From: Pelomonas parva
GTDB taxonomy: Bacteria; Pseudomonadota; Gammaproteobacteria; Burkholderiales; Burkholderiaceae_C
Length of the DNA: 64,000 bases
Direction: 5' to 3'
NCBI RefSeq assembly: GCF_043555835.1
Contig: NZ_JBIGHV010000001.1
Coordinates: 434,001 to 498,000, forward strand
Each line of letters starts with the position of its first letter. The first letter of the stretch is position 1. Below are positions 50,772 to 60,327 of this stretch, in pieces. The notes under the pieces are model-generated. The model worked only from the letters and a program-made list of their open reading frames with translations, was not told the origin of the DNA and ran no database searches. A program made the translations under genes and the position numbers.

Positions 50772-53006
50772 ATGCGACTTCTCACCCTCCCTGCCGCCAC
50801 CGCGCTGCTGGCCTGCGGCCTGCCGGCCCTGGCCCAGACCACGCCCACGCCACCCGCCAACGCAGCGTCTGCACCCACCGCGCGCCCGCCCGCCAGACCG
50901 GCTGCCGCCGCGCCCGCTGCCGAACAGTTGCAGCGCGTCGAGGTCAGCGGCACGGCCAGCGACGACTCCGTGCGCCGCGCCTCCACGGCCAGCAAGATCG
51001 TCATCACGCGCGAGGAGATCGAGAAGTTCGGCGACTCCACCGTCGGCGAGGTGCTCAAGCGCCTGCCCGGCGTGACCACCGGCGGCCGCCCGGGCCGGGG
51101 CGGCGACGTGCGCATGCGCGGCATGGGCGGCGGCTTCACGCAGATGCTGGTCAACGGCGAGCGCATGCCACCCGGCTTCTCGCTGGACCAGCTGCCGCCC
51201 GAGCAGGTCGAGCGCATCGAGGTGCTGCGCGCGCCCACGGCCGAGTACGGCGCGCGCGCCATCGCCGGCACCATCAACATCGTGCTGCGCGAGCCGCTGA
51301 AGAAGAAGCTCAACGAGTTCCGCGCCGGTGTGAGCGTGGAGCGCGACAAGCTCAGCCCCAACATCAACTGGAGCCGCAACGACAGCTTCGGCGACGGCCA
51401 CACCTACACCCTCAGCGTCAACGCCATGCGCGGCGAGCGCGGCGACGACGTCATCAGCGACACGCTGCGGCTGACCCGCGCCACGGGCGCCGAGTCGCTG
51501 CAAATCACGCGCGGCAGCAACGAGAGCACGCGCCAGAGCCTGAACCTGAACGGCCGCGTGCAGATCAAGCTGGGCGGGCAGGACAGCCTGAGCATCCAGC
51601 CCTTCATCGTGACCAACAAGTCGGACAGCCGCTCCGACATCACGCGCACGCCGGGCCTCTACGACCGGGTGCTGACCGAGAGCGACAACAGCTTCACGAT
51701 GGCGCGGCTGAACGCGCAGTGGCTCACCCGCCCCGACAGCAACACGCGTGTCGAGCTGCGCGGCGGCATCGGCGGCGCCAGCGGCGACAGCCAAAGCGTG
51801 CGCCAGGAATCGCTGGCCGGCGCGCCCGGGCGGCTGCAACTGGACCGCACCGACAGCCGCGACCGCAACTGGAATTTGGTGGGCAAGTTCTCGCGCACGC
51901 TGGAGAACGAGCACAGCCTGGTGTTTGGCGCCGAGGGCGAGGGCAACACCCGGGACTCGAGCCGCACGACAGTGATCGATGGCAACTCCCAGCAGGGCCT
52001 GGGCGACTTCGGCGACGACCTGAATGCGTCGACCACCCGCTTTGCGGCCTATGCGCAGGACGAGTGGACGGTCGGCAAGCAATGGGACTTCTATGCCGGC
52101 CTGCGCTGGGAGGGCATCAAGACCGAGAGCAGCGCCGCCAACTACGCGGTGAAGAACACGTCCAGCGTGTTCACGCCGCTGGCGCATGCCCGATACAAGC
52201 TGGACCCGGGCGGCAAGGAAGCCATCCGCATGAGCCTGACGCGCAGCTACCGCAGCCCGCAGCTGAACGACCTGGTGGCGCGCCCGTCCATCAACACCGA
52301 GGTGGAGCATGATGAGGCCACGCCCGACCGCGCCGGCAACCCCGACCTGAAGCCCGAGCTGGCCACGGGCCTGGAGATCGGCTATGAGAAGTACCTGAGC
52401 AAGGGCGGGCTGCTCAGCGCCAACTTCTTTGCGCGCAGCATCAGCAACGTGATGCGCAACGTCGTGGCGCTGGAGACCGTGAGCTGGAGCCCAACGCCGC
52501 GCTGGGTCTCGCGCCCGCGCAACCTCGGCAAGGCCAGCACGATGGGCCTGGAGCTGGAGGCCAAGTTCCGGCTGGACGAATACTTCGACGACATGCTGCC
52601 CATCAACGTGCGCAGCAATGTCAGCTTCTTCACGTCCAAGGTAGACGGCATCCCCGGGCCCAACAACCGCATCGAAGGCCAGCCCAAGGCGACGGCCAAT
52701 CTGGGCTTCGACTACCGGCTGCGTTCAGTACCGGTGTCGCTGGGCGCATCGCTGAACTGGACGCCGTCGTCGACCATCCAGCAGAGCGAGCTGCTGGTGG
52801 TGACGAGCAACCGCAAGCTGGTGAGTGATGCGTTTGCGATGTGGAACGTGACACCGGAGCAGTCGCTGCGGTTGTCGGCCAGCAACCTGACGCCGCTGGA
52901 CTACTACACGGGCAGCATCAGCACGACGGACGCGCAGATCGTCACGTCGCGCAGCGGCGGGCCAAGCTACACGCAGTGGCAGTTGAGGTGGGAGATGAAG
53001 ATCTAG
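50772..53006 (+). CDS. TonB-dependent outer-membrane receptor
   Basis: A 744-residue receptor. The signal peptide is LPAATALLACGLPALAQ, then a Pro/Ala-rich linker and a probable TonB box region near LQRVEVSG. The plug domain carries SKIVITREEIEKFGDSTVGEVLKRLPGV and the region EVLRAPTAEYGARAIAGTINIVLRE. The barrel follows, with YRSPQLNDLVARP and a terminal aromatic strand ending QWQLRWEMKI. The ligand is not evident: no Fur-type box was recognised upstream and no transporter partner is adjacent, so iron-siderophore uptake is only one option. Confidence 0.87.
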   Translation: MRLLTLPAATALLACGLPALAQTTPTPPANAASAPTARPPARPAAAAPAAEQLQRVEVSGTASDDSVRRASTASKIVITREEIEKFGDSTVGEVLKRLPGVTTGGRPGRGGDVRMRGMGGGFTQMLVNGERMPPGFSLDQLPPEQVERIEVLRAPTAEYGARAIAGTINIVLREPLKKKLNEFRAGVSVERDKLSPNINWSRNDSFGDGHTYTLSVNAMRGERGDDVISDTLRLTRATGAESLQITRGSNESTRQSLNLNGRVQIKLGGQDSLSIQPFIVTNKSDSRSDITRTPGLYDRVLTESDNSFTMARLNAQWLTRPDSNTRVELRGGIGGASGDSQSVRQESLAGAPGRLQLDRTDSRDRNWNLVGKFSRTLENEHSLVFGAEGEGNTRDSSRTTVIDGNSQQGLGDFGDDLNASTTRFAAYAQDEWTVGKQWDFYAGLRWEGIKTESSAANYAVKNTSSVFTPLAHARYKLDPGGKEAIRMSLTRSYRSPQLNDLVARPSINTEVEHDEATPDRAGNPDLKPELATGLEIGYEKYLSKGGLLSANFFARSISNVMRNVVALETVSWSPTPRWVSRPRNLGKASTMGLELEAKFRLDEYFDDMLPINVRSNVSFFTSKVDGIPGPNNRIEGQPKATANLGFDYRLRSVPVSLGASLNWTPSSTIQQSELLVVTSNRKLVSDAFAMWNVTPEQSLRLSASNLTPLDYYTGSISTTDAQIVTSRSGGPSYTQWQLRWEMKI

Positions 53007-53027
53007 CAGCAGTCGCGGCAGGCGCCG

Positions 53028-54596
53028 TCAACGTGCCAGCGAAAACACGCTGACAGCTTGCACGAGGCGCATGGCTTGGCGCTTCAGGCTCTCGGCCGCC
53101 GCAGCACTCTCCTCGACCAACGCGGAATTCTGCTGTGTGACCTGGTCCATCTGCGACACGGCCTCCCCGACCTGACCGACAGCCGTGCTTTGCTCACGAC
53201 TCGCAACGCTGATCTCCTGGACGATGCCGCTCACGCGCTGGATGGCACCAACGACCTCGTGCGTTGTGGAGCCGGCACGGTCAACCAGCGTCGACCCTTT
53301 GCCGACATTGGCAACGCTCGAATCGATGAGGGCCTTGATCTCACGAGCCGCCACCGCGCTTCGCTGGGCCAACGTGCGAACCTCGCCGGCCACGACGGCA
53401 AATCCCCGCCCCTGCTCTCCGGCCCGAGCGGCTTCAACGGCGGCATTGAGGGCCAGAATGTTGGTCTGGAAGGCGATGCCGTCGATGGCACCGATGATGT
53501 CCGACATCCGCTTTGAGCCTGCCTCGATGTCCTGCATCGTCGCGATGACCTGGTTCATCACGTCGCCACCTCTGGCCGCGATGTCGGAAGCCGCACGCGC
53601 CAGCTCGCTGGCACGCTCGGCGTTGTCAGCGTTGTTGTGCACGGTGGTGCCCAGCTCGTCCATCGTCGCTGCGGTCTGCTGCAGCGCGCTGGCCTGCTCT
53701 TCCGTGCGCTGACTGAGGTTCTCGTTGCCGGTGGCGATTTGCGAAGAACCGGCCGCGATCGAGTCCGACACGTCACGCACTTGATGGACGATGTCCGCCA
53801 GACTGGCCTGCATGGCGCCCAGCGACGCCAGCACGCTGCCGGCGGGCGCACGCTCGCTGCCAGCCAACGGGCTCAGGTTGCCGGCAGCGACCCGACCGGC
53901 TGCGGCGCTCAACTCCGCCGGCTCTGCGCCCAGCGCGCGCGAGATGCTGCGCACGATGAGAACGCCGCTGACCACGGCGATCAGGAGCGCACACGCCAAC
54001 GCGACCAGAAAGCCGTTACGCTCGCCCGCGACCCGCGCGTTCGATTGCTCAACCATTTCCCGCGAGCGCTGGACTGTGTAGCTCGTGTAGGCATTGGTGA
54101 CATTGACGAGTTCTTCGAGAAGCGGGCGGCACTTTTCATTCATGCGACGCACGGCCTCCTCACGCTGCCCATCCACTGCCAGCCTGACGATGTCCAGCGC
54201 CACCACTGCGTATTGCTGCTCAATGCGCACCACCTCGGCGATCAGTTCGCGCCCCTTGGTAGACAGGTCGCCCGTTTGAGTCATTTGCTGCAGCGTGGCC
54301 AGTTGCTGAGAGGCGGCCGCATGTGCCCTCTCCACCTTTGTCTGCTCGGCCTGCATGTCTTCAGGACGCGTCACGAGCACCAGGTTGCGGGCGGCGATGG
54401 CCCGCTCATCGACGGCCAGCCGCAGCGCGTTGGCGGTGGCTGCACGGGCGTTGATGCCAGTCAAGAAATGCTCGAAGGCGTCGCTCTCGGTTTCAAGCGC
54501 ATGCCATGCCAGACCCGCCACCAGCAGAAGGAGGCCCACCAGCGCGCAGAACACGGCCGTCAGCCGGGCGCGAACAGTTGAGAAAACGGAAAACAT
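53028..54596 (-). CDS. Methyl-accepting chemotaxis protein
   Basis: A 522-residue chemoreceptor. A transmembrane helix (residues about 11-32), a periplasmic four-helix sensor region (33-185) rich in coiled segments, and a second membrane helix (GFLVALACALLIAVVSGVLIVRSI) lead to a HAMP-like linker and the signalling hairpin. The tip sequence is intact: DGIAFQTNILALNAAVEAARAGEQGRGFAVVAGEVRTLAQRS. No C-terminal NWETF-type CheR/CheB docking peptide is present. The start at 54596 has an AGAGGTG ribosome site. The ligand is unknown. Confidence 0.92.
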   Translation of the reverse strand: MFSVFSTVRARLTAVFCALVGLLLLVAGLAWHALETESDAFEHFLTGINARAATANALRLAVDERAIAARNLVLVTRPEDMQAEQTKVERAHAAASQQLATLQQMTQTGDLSTKGRELIAEVVRIEQQYAVVALDIVRLAVDGQREEAVRRMNEKCRPLLEELVNVTNAYTSYTVQRSREMVEQSNARVAGERNGFLVALACALLIAVVSGVLIVRSISRALGAEPAELSAAAGRVAAGNLSPLAGSERAPAGSVLASLGAMQASLADIVHQVRDVSDSIAAGSSQIATGNENLSQRTEEQASALQQTAATMDELGTTVHNNADNAERASELARAASDIAARGGDVMNQVIATMQDIEAGSKRMSDIIGAIDGIAFQTNILALNAAVEAARAGEQGRGFAVVAGEVRTLAQRSAVAAREIKALIDSSVANVGKGSTLVDRAGSTTHEVVGAIQRVSGIVQEISVASREQSTAVGQVGEAVSQMDQVTQQNSALVEESAAAAESLKRQAMRLVQAVSVFSLAR

Positions 54597-54775
54597 GGCG
54601 AGCACCTCTGACCGACTATTACGTGCCGTGAGCGTAGCTCGAATTCCACCATTTTGATATTTTTGATAAATCCAAATAGCAATAAAATCACATTCCCAGG
54701 GCGCAACTCGACGACCCACCCGCCCGGAACGCCGATTCACGGCCACGCAGCGACAGTGGTTCGCAAGCCCAGCCG
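54597..54775. other. Intergenic region with a short AT-rich block upstream of the chemoreceptor gene
   Basis: A 179-base gap between the chemoreceptor start and the lapD-like stop codon. It contains a block at about 54649-54692 that is strikingly AT-rich for this genome (runs such as TTTTGATATTTTTGATAAAT) and is the likely chemoreceptor promoter. No clear flagellar sigma-28 consensus was found. Confidence 0.4.
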
Positions 54776-56698
54776 TCAGGCAGGCGTGCTCGCCGTCACC
54801 CACGGCCCCGTCAATCCATCCAGCTCGCAGTCCCACAACGCCTGCGCGTCCATCGCATCAATGACGCCCTCACCGTAGACCTTCAGCGCCAGGCTACGCA
54901 ACATGATCACCATGCCCCGCACGAACGCCGCGCGCCCCGCCTCGCCGGCCACGCCCAGCAGCACCGAGGCGTCCAGCTTCACGTAGTCCAGCCCCGCCTG
55001 GTAGAGCTTCTCCACCTGCGCCAGCCCGGCGCCGGCATGCTCCAGGCCCAGCTTCACGCCCAGCGGCCGCAACTGCCGGCCCAGCTCCAGCAGCCGCTCG
55101 AAATGCTCGGTCGCCGCCGCCTCGGCCAGGTCCAGCAACAGCCCCCGCGCCGCCTGCGGCGCATGGCCCAGCAGCTCGCGCAACTGCGGCAGGAAGGCCG
55201 CATCGGCCAGCGAGGCCGGCGCTACGTTGATGCAGCGCGCGCGGCCATCGGCGGCAATCGCCTGCAGCGCCAGGCTCACCGCGAACAAGTCCACCTGCGC
55301 CGTCAGCCGCGCCCTCACCGCCAGTGGCAGCCATGACGAGGCCGGCTGAAGCGCGCCATCGATCTGCAGCTGCAGCGGGCATTCCAGATGCAGCACCTGG
55401 CCGGCGCGGTCGCGCACCGGGAACTCGACGAGCCGGCCTCGCTGCAAGGCCAAGGCCTCGCGCAACTGCTCGCGCCACAGGCCCTCGCCCTGCTCGCGGC
55501 CCAAGCCGGGCTCGGCCATCACATCAACGACGAAACCGCCGCGAGATTCGCTCAGATGCTCGGCCCGCGCCAGCGCGGCATCGGCCTCGCCCAGCCAGAC
55601 GCTGCTGGGCCGCTCGCGCGGCAGCTCCACGGCGCCCAGCGCCACCTGCACGCCGGGGCCGAAGGCCGGCAGGCTGGCGCGCAGCGCATCGGCCAGCGCC
55701 TGCGCCGTCTCGGCGGCCACGCCCTCGGCCGGCAGCCACAGCGCGAAGTCGCCGCCGTTGAGCCGGCCCACGCGGCAGCCGGGCACGGACTCGGGATAGG
55801 CCTGCAGCGCCGCCACCACCGTCAGCAACACGTCGTCCACCGCCACATGACCCAGGCGCGCATTGAGCCCGGTCAGATCGCGAAGCCGCACGAGCACCAG
55901 GCCGGCCACGACCGGGCCGTCGTCGCGCTGCAGTGCAGCGTCCAGCTCGGCCAGGAAATGCTTGCGCGTGGACACGCCGGTCAGCGCGTCGTGGTGCACC
56001 TGCTCGCGCAGCACCAGCAACTGGCCGGCCTGAGCCTCGAAGAGATCGCGCACGCGCTGCACCATCGCGTTCATCGCGCGTATCAGCCGCTGCAGCTCGG
56101 GCACGCGCGGCTCAGCGACCTGGCCGTAGCTGCCGGCCAGCACACCCTCGGCCTGCGCGACGGCTGCGTCCAGCGGGCGACGGATGCGCCGCAGGCCCGC
56201 CCAGGCCGCCACGGCGGCGACCATGCCCACCACCAGCAGCCAGGCCAGCAGCCGCCGCGACGCCAGCCACAGCGCATCGTGGGCATAGCCGGCATGGCTC
56301 TTCAGCTCGACGGCGCCGATGGCGTTCCAGCCGCTGGACACCTGGGCCACGCCGGGCCGCGCCGCGATGGGCACCAGCTCGCGGAACCAGCCCGGCGACT
56401 GGCCGCGCGGCGCGGCGCCGGTGCGCTCGAACACGGTCTCGCCCTTCGCGTCGCGCCAGCGCACGAACTCGTAGGCGCCGGTGTCGAACTGCGCCGACAC
56501 CAGCAACTTGATCAGCTCCGCATCGCCCTGCTGCTGCGACAGCGCCAGCGCCAGCGACTGCGCGTTGTCGGCGTTCTTCAGCGCCAGCTGCGTCTGCATC
56601 AACTCGCGCAGCGACAGCGTGGACAGCCCGACCGCGCCCACCAGCGCCGCCAGCACGACGGCCAGCACCAGCCAGGCGATCTGCCGCATCAAAGACAT
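54776..56698 (-). CDS. lapD: LapD-like inner-membrane c-di-GMP receptor with degenerate GGDEF and EAL domains
   Basis: A 640-residue protein. A transmembrane helix (about 8-28), a LapD/MoxY-type periplasmic domain (about 30-145, with SPGWFRELVPIAARPG and VSSGW), a second helix (about 150-172), a HAMP segment (RRIRRPLDAAVAQAEGVLAG), then GGDEF and EAL domains. The GGDEF site reads GRLNGGDFALW, lacking the catalytic Glu, and the EAL motif is replaced by ECPLQLQ, so it should bind but not make or break c-di-GMP, as LapD does. It is preceded by lapG 13 bases upstream and has a GGGGAG ribosome site. Confidence 0.88.
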   Translation of the reverse strand: MSLMRQIAWLVLAVVLAALVGAVGLSTLSLRELMQTQLALKNADNAQSLALALSQQQGDAELIKLLVSAQFDTGAYEFVRWRDAKGETVFERTGAAPRGQSPGWFRELVPIAARPGVAQVSSGWNAIGAVELKSHAGYAHDALWLASRRLLAWLLVVGMVAAVAAWAGLRRIRRPLDAAVAQAEGVLAGSYGQVAEPRVPELQRLIRAMNAMVQRVRDLFEAQAGQLLVLREQVHHDALTGVSTRKHFLAELDAALQRDDGPVVAGLVLVRLRDLTGLNARLGHVAVDDVLLTVVAALQAYPESVPGCRVGRLNGGDFALWLPAEGVAAETAQALADALRASLPAFGPGVQVALGAVELPRERPSSVWLGEADAALARAEHLSESRGGFVVDVMAEPGLGREQGEGLWREQLREALALQRGRLVEFPVRDRAGQVLHLECPLQLQIDGALQPASSWLPLAVRARLTAQVDLFAVSLALQAIAADGRARCINVAPASLADAAFLPQLRELLGHAPQAARGLLLDLAEAAATEHFERLLELGRQLRPLGVKLGLEHAGAGLAQVEKLYQAGLDYVKLDASVLLGVAGEAGRAAFVRGMVIMLRSLALKVYGEGVIDAMDAQALWDCELDGLTGPWVTASTPA

Positions 56699-56711
56699 GT
56701 CTCACTCCCCA

Positions 56712-57386
56712 TCACAGGAAACCTTCCGCGCGCACCTTGGCCACCAAATCTCTCCACAGCGACAGCCGCGCCAGCGGGTCACCGGCGGCAACCTGGCCCA
56801 CGCCCTGCCACAGCCCCTCGGTGTTGAAGCTGAACACGGGCGTCAGGTCCGGCCGTTGCGATGCGGGCAGCACCTCGGGGCGCAGGTTGTCCAGGATCAG
56901 CGGCTCGGCCCCCGGCTCGGCATGGTAGGCGAGCACCATGTGCGCCAGCGACTGGCCCTGCATGCGCGCGCGCACGTAGACCATGCGCAGCCGCGCCGTG
57001 GGCACGCCCGCGGCGGCGAGGCTGAAGTACTTGGCGATGGCGTAGTCCTCGCAGTCGCCGGCACGGCGCTCCAGGCTTTCCAGCGGCGAGGCCCAGTAGT
57101 CGGCCAGGCCCCAGGTCGCGGCGTCCTCGCGGAAGTTGACGCGGCGGTTGAAGAAGTCGTTGATGTCCTTGAGCCGCTGCAGTTCCTCCTGCGTGCCGCT
57201 GCTCTCGATCTGCTGCACGAGCGCCAGCGCCTGCTCGGCCACACGCGGGCCGCGCAGGGCCGCTGCCTCCATGACGCGCCCAGCGTCATAGGCAGCCAGC
57301 ACCAGCAGGGGGCAGCCCATCAGCGCGGCCAGCCACCACCGGGACGTGGCGGAACGGCAGGTGGCGAAGAACGTGGGGATGGACAA
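56712..57386 (-). CDS. lapG: LapG-like periplasmic transglutaminase-like cysteine protease
   Basis: A 224-residue exported bacterial transglutaminase-like cysteine protease. The catalytic Cys is in RRAGDCEDYAIAKY, the His in QSLAHMVLAYH and the Asp in PLILDNLRPEVLP; DINDFFNRRVNFREDAATWGLADYWASPLE is family-specific. LapG cleaves the N-terminus of large LapA-type adhesins to release biofilm cells and is held inactive by LapD when c-di-GMP is high. It is transcribed just ahead of lapD. No adhesin gene is within the window. Confidence 0.9.
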   Translation of the reverse strand: MSIPTFFATCRSATSRWWLAALMGCPLLVLAAYDAGRVMEAAALRGPRVAEQALALVQQIESSGTQEELQRLKDINDFFNRRVNFREDAATWGLADYWASPLESLERRAGDCEDYAIAKYFSLAAAGVPTARLRMVYVRARMQGQSLAHMVLAYHAEPGAEPLILDNLRPEVLPASQRPDLTPVFSFNTEGLWQGVGQVAAGDPLARLSLWRDLVAKVRAEGFL

Positions 57387-57446
57387 GGCGGGCGTCGGGG
57401 GAGGTTGATTTCACTGTACCCGCCGCCCGACGGGCCGGCCGTGAAT

Positions 57447-57920
57447 TCAGGCCGGGGAAGAGCGCAGGCCGTAGGTCTTGTCGCCGACGAACAGGTATTC
57501 CACACGCAGCACCGCGTCGCCCTGCTCGCCGGTGAAGGTGAAACCCAGCACGGCGATCTCGGCGCCGGGCTTGATCTCCTCGACGCCCCAGGCCTGCATG
57601 CGCGTCAGCGGCGCCAGCTCCACCTCCCAGCGCCGGTCGCGGCGCGTCGGCACCCTGGCCTTGGCCAGCAGCGCGGCACCGTCAACGGCCGCCGTCTGGC
57701 GCGGCAGGCTGCGTTTGGCAAGGTCGGCGGGCAGGGCCAGGTTCTCCGGCACCTCCAACTGCAGCTCGGCATGCGGGTTGCGCCAGCTGACCTTGGCAGC
57801 GCGGCCGCTGAGGTAGAGGGGCCGCTCCTGGTCGAAGCTGCTCCAGCCGTGGTGGCCAAAGGCCGGCAGGCTGGCCAGCGCAGGAAGTGAGGCAAGCAGG
57901 GTGCGTCTTTGCATCATCAC
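57447..57920 (-). CDS. Exported DUF6152-family protein
   Basis: A 157-residue protein with a signal peptide (QRRTLLASLPALASLPAFG) and the family opening HHGWSSFDQERPLYLSGRAAKVSWRNPHAELQLEV. Function unknown. It follows a small membrane protein gene by ten bases, a pairing often seen in this order. A GGAG ribosome site lies six bases before the first of two consecutive ATG codons. Confidence 0.72.
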   Translation of the reverse strand: MMMQRRTLLASLPALASLPAFGHHGWSSFDQERPLYLSGRAAKVSWRNPHAELQLEVPENLALPADLAKRSLPRQTAAVDGAALLAKARVPTRRDRRWEVELAPLTRMQAWGVEEIKPGAEIAVLGFTFTGEQGDAVLRVEYLFVGDKTYGLRSSPA

Positions 57921-57930
57921 GAACTCCAGG

Positions 57931-58350
57931 TTAGACGTAGGCGATCCAGCGGCCGCAGATGATGACAGCGACCCAAATCCCCAGTGAGATCAGGCCCAGT
58001 GCACGGGCCGGCCTGTCCGCAAGGGCCAGGCTGCCACGCGCGTGGAACCACGCAGCGTTTGCGCCGGCCAGCATCAACAGCAACAGCTTCAAGCGAAACG
58101 CCGGGTTGGCCAGCAGCTCCTGCGGCTGCGTGGCGAACATCGTCAGGCCGGTCAGCGCGCACAGCCCGAAGCCCAGCAGCGCCAGCGGCAGCACCAGTCG
58201 CGCCAGCACAGCCAGGTCGAGCGCGCGGGCCAGGCCCAGCAGGCGCAGCTCGAACACCAGGACGCCGCCGAACAGCAGCGCGATGCCGAGCACGTGCACG
58301 GTCTCCAGCGCCGGGTAGGCCCAGGGGTGCGAGGCGAGACCGGTCCACAT
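57931..58350 (-). CDS. Small polytopic membrane protein (DUF6644-like)
   Basis: A 139-residue protein with four predicted membrane helices: TVHVLGIALLFGGVLVFELRLL, LARLVLPLALLGFGLCALTGLTMF, FRLKLLLLMLAGANAAWF and LGLISLGIWVAVIICGRWIAY. His in HVLG and HARGS could bind heme, but this is speculative. The start is uncertain: the ATG at 58350 has no good ribosome site, and a TTG at 58368 is an alternative. It is co-oriented with the DUF6152 gene. Confidence 0.68.
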   Translation of the reverse strand: MWTGLASHPWAYPALETVHVLGIALLFGGVLVFELRLLGLARALDLAVLARLVLPLALLGFGLCALTGLTMFATQPQELLANPAFRLKLLLLMLAGANAAWFHARGSLALADRPARALGLISLGIWVAVIICGRWIAYV

Positions 58351-58431
58351 GAAGGGGGCGCGAATCAATGCACGGAAGTGGGCAAGATTGGCCAATGTAG
58401 CGGCGCCGGCGCCGCCTATGATTTTTGGGCC

Positions 58432-59322
58432 ATGCAGACCCCCTCCCCCGCCCCCGGCGGCAAGACCCAGCAGATCCGCGACGACCTCGACCAGTCGCGC
58501 CGTCGCGGCCCCTTGCAGCAGATCCAGATCCCGCCCTGCCCCGAGCTGCTCGCGCAGTTGCAGCAGGCCATGAGCACGCCCGAGCCCGACCTCAACCTCG
58601 TGGCCCGCATCGCCTCCAGCGACGTGGCCATGGCCGCGACGCTGCTGCGCATCGCCAACGGCCCGCTGTTCAAGCCCGTGGGCCTGCCCTGCACAACCGT
58701 GGGCCAGGCCATGACGCGCATCGGCCTGCGCGAGAGCGTGGCCGTGATGACCGGCTTCCTGGTGCAGCACGCCATCCCCGTCAACTCGCCGCAGCTGGCC
58801 CGCTTCTGGGAGCGCAGCGCCAAGCGCGCCATCGCCATGGCCACCATCGCGCGCGAGCTGCCGGGCCTGTCGCCCGACCTGGCGCACAGCTTCGGCCTGT
58901 TCCTGCACGTGGGCGTGCCGGTGCTGCTGCAGAGCGTGCGCGGCTATGCGTCGACGATGGTGGAGGCCAATGCGCGCATCGACCGGCCCTACATCGCCAC
59001 CGAGAACGCCAACCACCGCACCGACCATGCCGTCGTCGGCGCGCTGGTCATCCGCGTCTGGAACCTGCCGGCGCCGCTGATGGCCGCCATCCGCCTGCAC
59101 CACGACTACGCGGCGCTGGGCCATGCCGACATCGAGCCCGAGATCCACACGCTGATCGCCACCGGCCTGATCGCCGAGCACCTGATGCGCCGCCACGAAG
59201 GCCTGCCCGAAGACGCCGACTGGGCCGGCCACCACGCCCGCGCGATGGACTGGCTGCACATCGGCGGGGAAGAGCTGGGCCTGTGGGAAGAGGCGGTCAA
59301 CGCGCAGTTCGACGCCGCGTGA
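58432..59322 (+). CDS. HDOD-domain signalling protein
   Basis: A 296-residue protein. The HDOD domain spans about residues 28-230, with IPPCPELLAQLQQAM, LVARIASSDVAMAATLLRIANGPLF and HSFGLFLHVGVPVLLQ. The HD metal site is not complete, as is usual for HDOD. Such proteins relay signals in two-component and c-di-GMP networks. The start at 58432 is the natural N-terminus; upstream sequence in frame is antisense to the divergent membrane-protein gene. Confidence 0.85.
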   Translation: MQTPSPAPGGKTQQIRDDLDQSRRRGPLQQIQIPPCPELLAQLQQAMSTPEPDLNLVARIASSDVAMAATLLRIANGPLFKPVGLPCTTVGQAMTRIGLRESVAVMTGFLVQHAIPVNSPQLARFWERSAKRAIAMATIARELPGLSPDLAHSFGLFLHVGVPVLLQSVRGYASTMVEANARIDRPYIATENANHRTDHAVVGALVIRVWNLPAPLMAAIRLHHDYAALGHADIEPEIHTLIATGLIAEHLMRRHEGLPEDADWAGHHARAMDWLHIGGEELGLWEEAVNAQFDAA

Positions 59323-59885
59323 GACTGCCGCGCCTGCGCATCGTCGTCCTCGCCGTCATGGTGGTGGCGACGACGCTCACCCTGGGCTGGTGGATCTTCG
59401 GCCCTGCAGGCGTTGCGGTGGAGCTGACGCAGCGCAGCTGGCGCATGGAGATCGTCATCGAGCGGCTGCGTTCGGAGTCCGGCTCAAACTGGTGCGACGA
59501 GCTGCCGGCCGACGCGACCGACGTGACGCGGCGCGTGATGGCCGACCCCACGGGCCGGCGCGCCGAGCCGGCCGAGCACTGCCGCTACACCCAGCTCGTC
59601 TGGCGCCGCCACTGGATCGCCCAGAACACCGGTGGCCCGGCGGACCGCCCCGACTGGCCGCGCCCGCCACTGCGCGTGGCGCCGCCCGGCGAGCCCGGCA
59701 GCGAGCGCCTGGGCCGGCGCGATGCCTACTTCGAGATCGAACTGCGCGACCGCGCGAACCACGCCTGGGTCTGCCGTGTCACACAGCAGCGCTGGCAGGA
59801 GCTGCGCAAGGGCCAGCGGTTTCGCGTGCCGGTTGACCGCTTCGGCACGGCGGACTGCCCGGCCATGTACGAGTCAGCGCTCTGA
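59319..59885 (+). CDS. Single-pass membrane or periplasmic hypothetical protein
   Basis: A 188-residue protein with a GTG start that overlaps the HDOD stop codon (GTGA), so it is coupled to that gene. An N-terminal helix (RIVVLAVMVVATTLTLGWWIF) anchors it or serves as signal. The soluble part has four cysteines (in NWCDELP, EHCRYTQ, WVCRVTQ and ADCPAMY) that could form disulfides in the periplasm. I do not recognise a family. Confidence 0.65.
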   Translation: MRLPRLRIVVLAVMVVATTLTLGWWIFGPAGVAVELTQRSWRMEIVIERLRSESGSNWCDELPADATDVTRRVMADPTGRRAEPAEHCRYTQLVWRRHWIAQNTGGPADRPDWPRPPLRVAPPGEPGSERLGRRDAYFEIELRDRANHAWVCRVTQQRWQELRKGQRFRVPVDRFGTADCPAMYESAL

Positions 59886-60012
59886 AGCCTGTAGTTTCAC
59901 CCCGCAAACCCACGTCGGAATTCGGTTTGGGATACGCCACACGCAGCGCTTGAAACGTGGCGATTCCGGGCCGAGCGCCGGGCCGCTCCCAAGCCGGCCC
60001 GCGCTGGCGATG

Positions 60013-60057
60013 TGCTTGGCGGTCGAGCCGCCAAGCATCGCCGTCCCCCCGGGGGAC
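60013..60057. repeat. GC-rich hairpin pair in the gap after the hypothetical gene
   Basis: TGCTTGGCGG (60013-60022) and CCGCCAAGCA (60028-60037) form a perfect 10-bp stem with a five-base loop. A second palindromic stretch built on GTCCCCCCGGGGGAC follows at about 60043-60057. They lie between two convergent genes and probably act as a bidirectional terminator or are a Burkholderiales palindromic repeat. The rest of the gap from 59886 shows nothing further. Confidence 0.6.
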
Positions 60058-60114
60058 CGACCGGCACTGCCCGCGTTCAGCGCGGCAGGGCTGGGCGAGG
60101 GGCTCACTTTCACT

Positions 60115-60327
60115 TCAGCGGATCAACTGCCACACGCCCACGATGACGTGGCCCCACAGCGTGATGTTGAAGCACAACAGCGTGAACACGCGCAGGAAGG
60201 TCCAGAACTTGCGCGCCCGCAGGAAGGCCTCGTCCTCGCCGGTGAAGACATAGATGCCCATGTAGAGCATCGACGGGAGCAGGCTGGCGACCATCACGAA
60301 CGCCATGAACCAGTAGAAAAAGGTCAT
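60115..60327 (-). CDS. Small two-helix membrane protein of unknown function
   Basis: A 70-residue protein beginning MTFFYWFMAFVMVASLLPSML, with a first helix, a charged turn (TGEDEAFLRARKFWTFLR) and a second helix (VFTLLCFNITLWGHVIVGVW). The composition is convincing for a real membrane protein, whereas the overlapping frame is Arg/His-rich noise. No family was recognised. Confidence 0.65.
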   Translation of the reverse strand: MTFFYWFMAFVMVASLLPSMLYMGIYVFTGEDEAFLRARKFWTFLRVFTLLCFNITLWGHVIVGVWQLIR

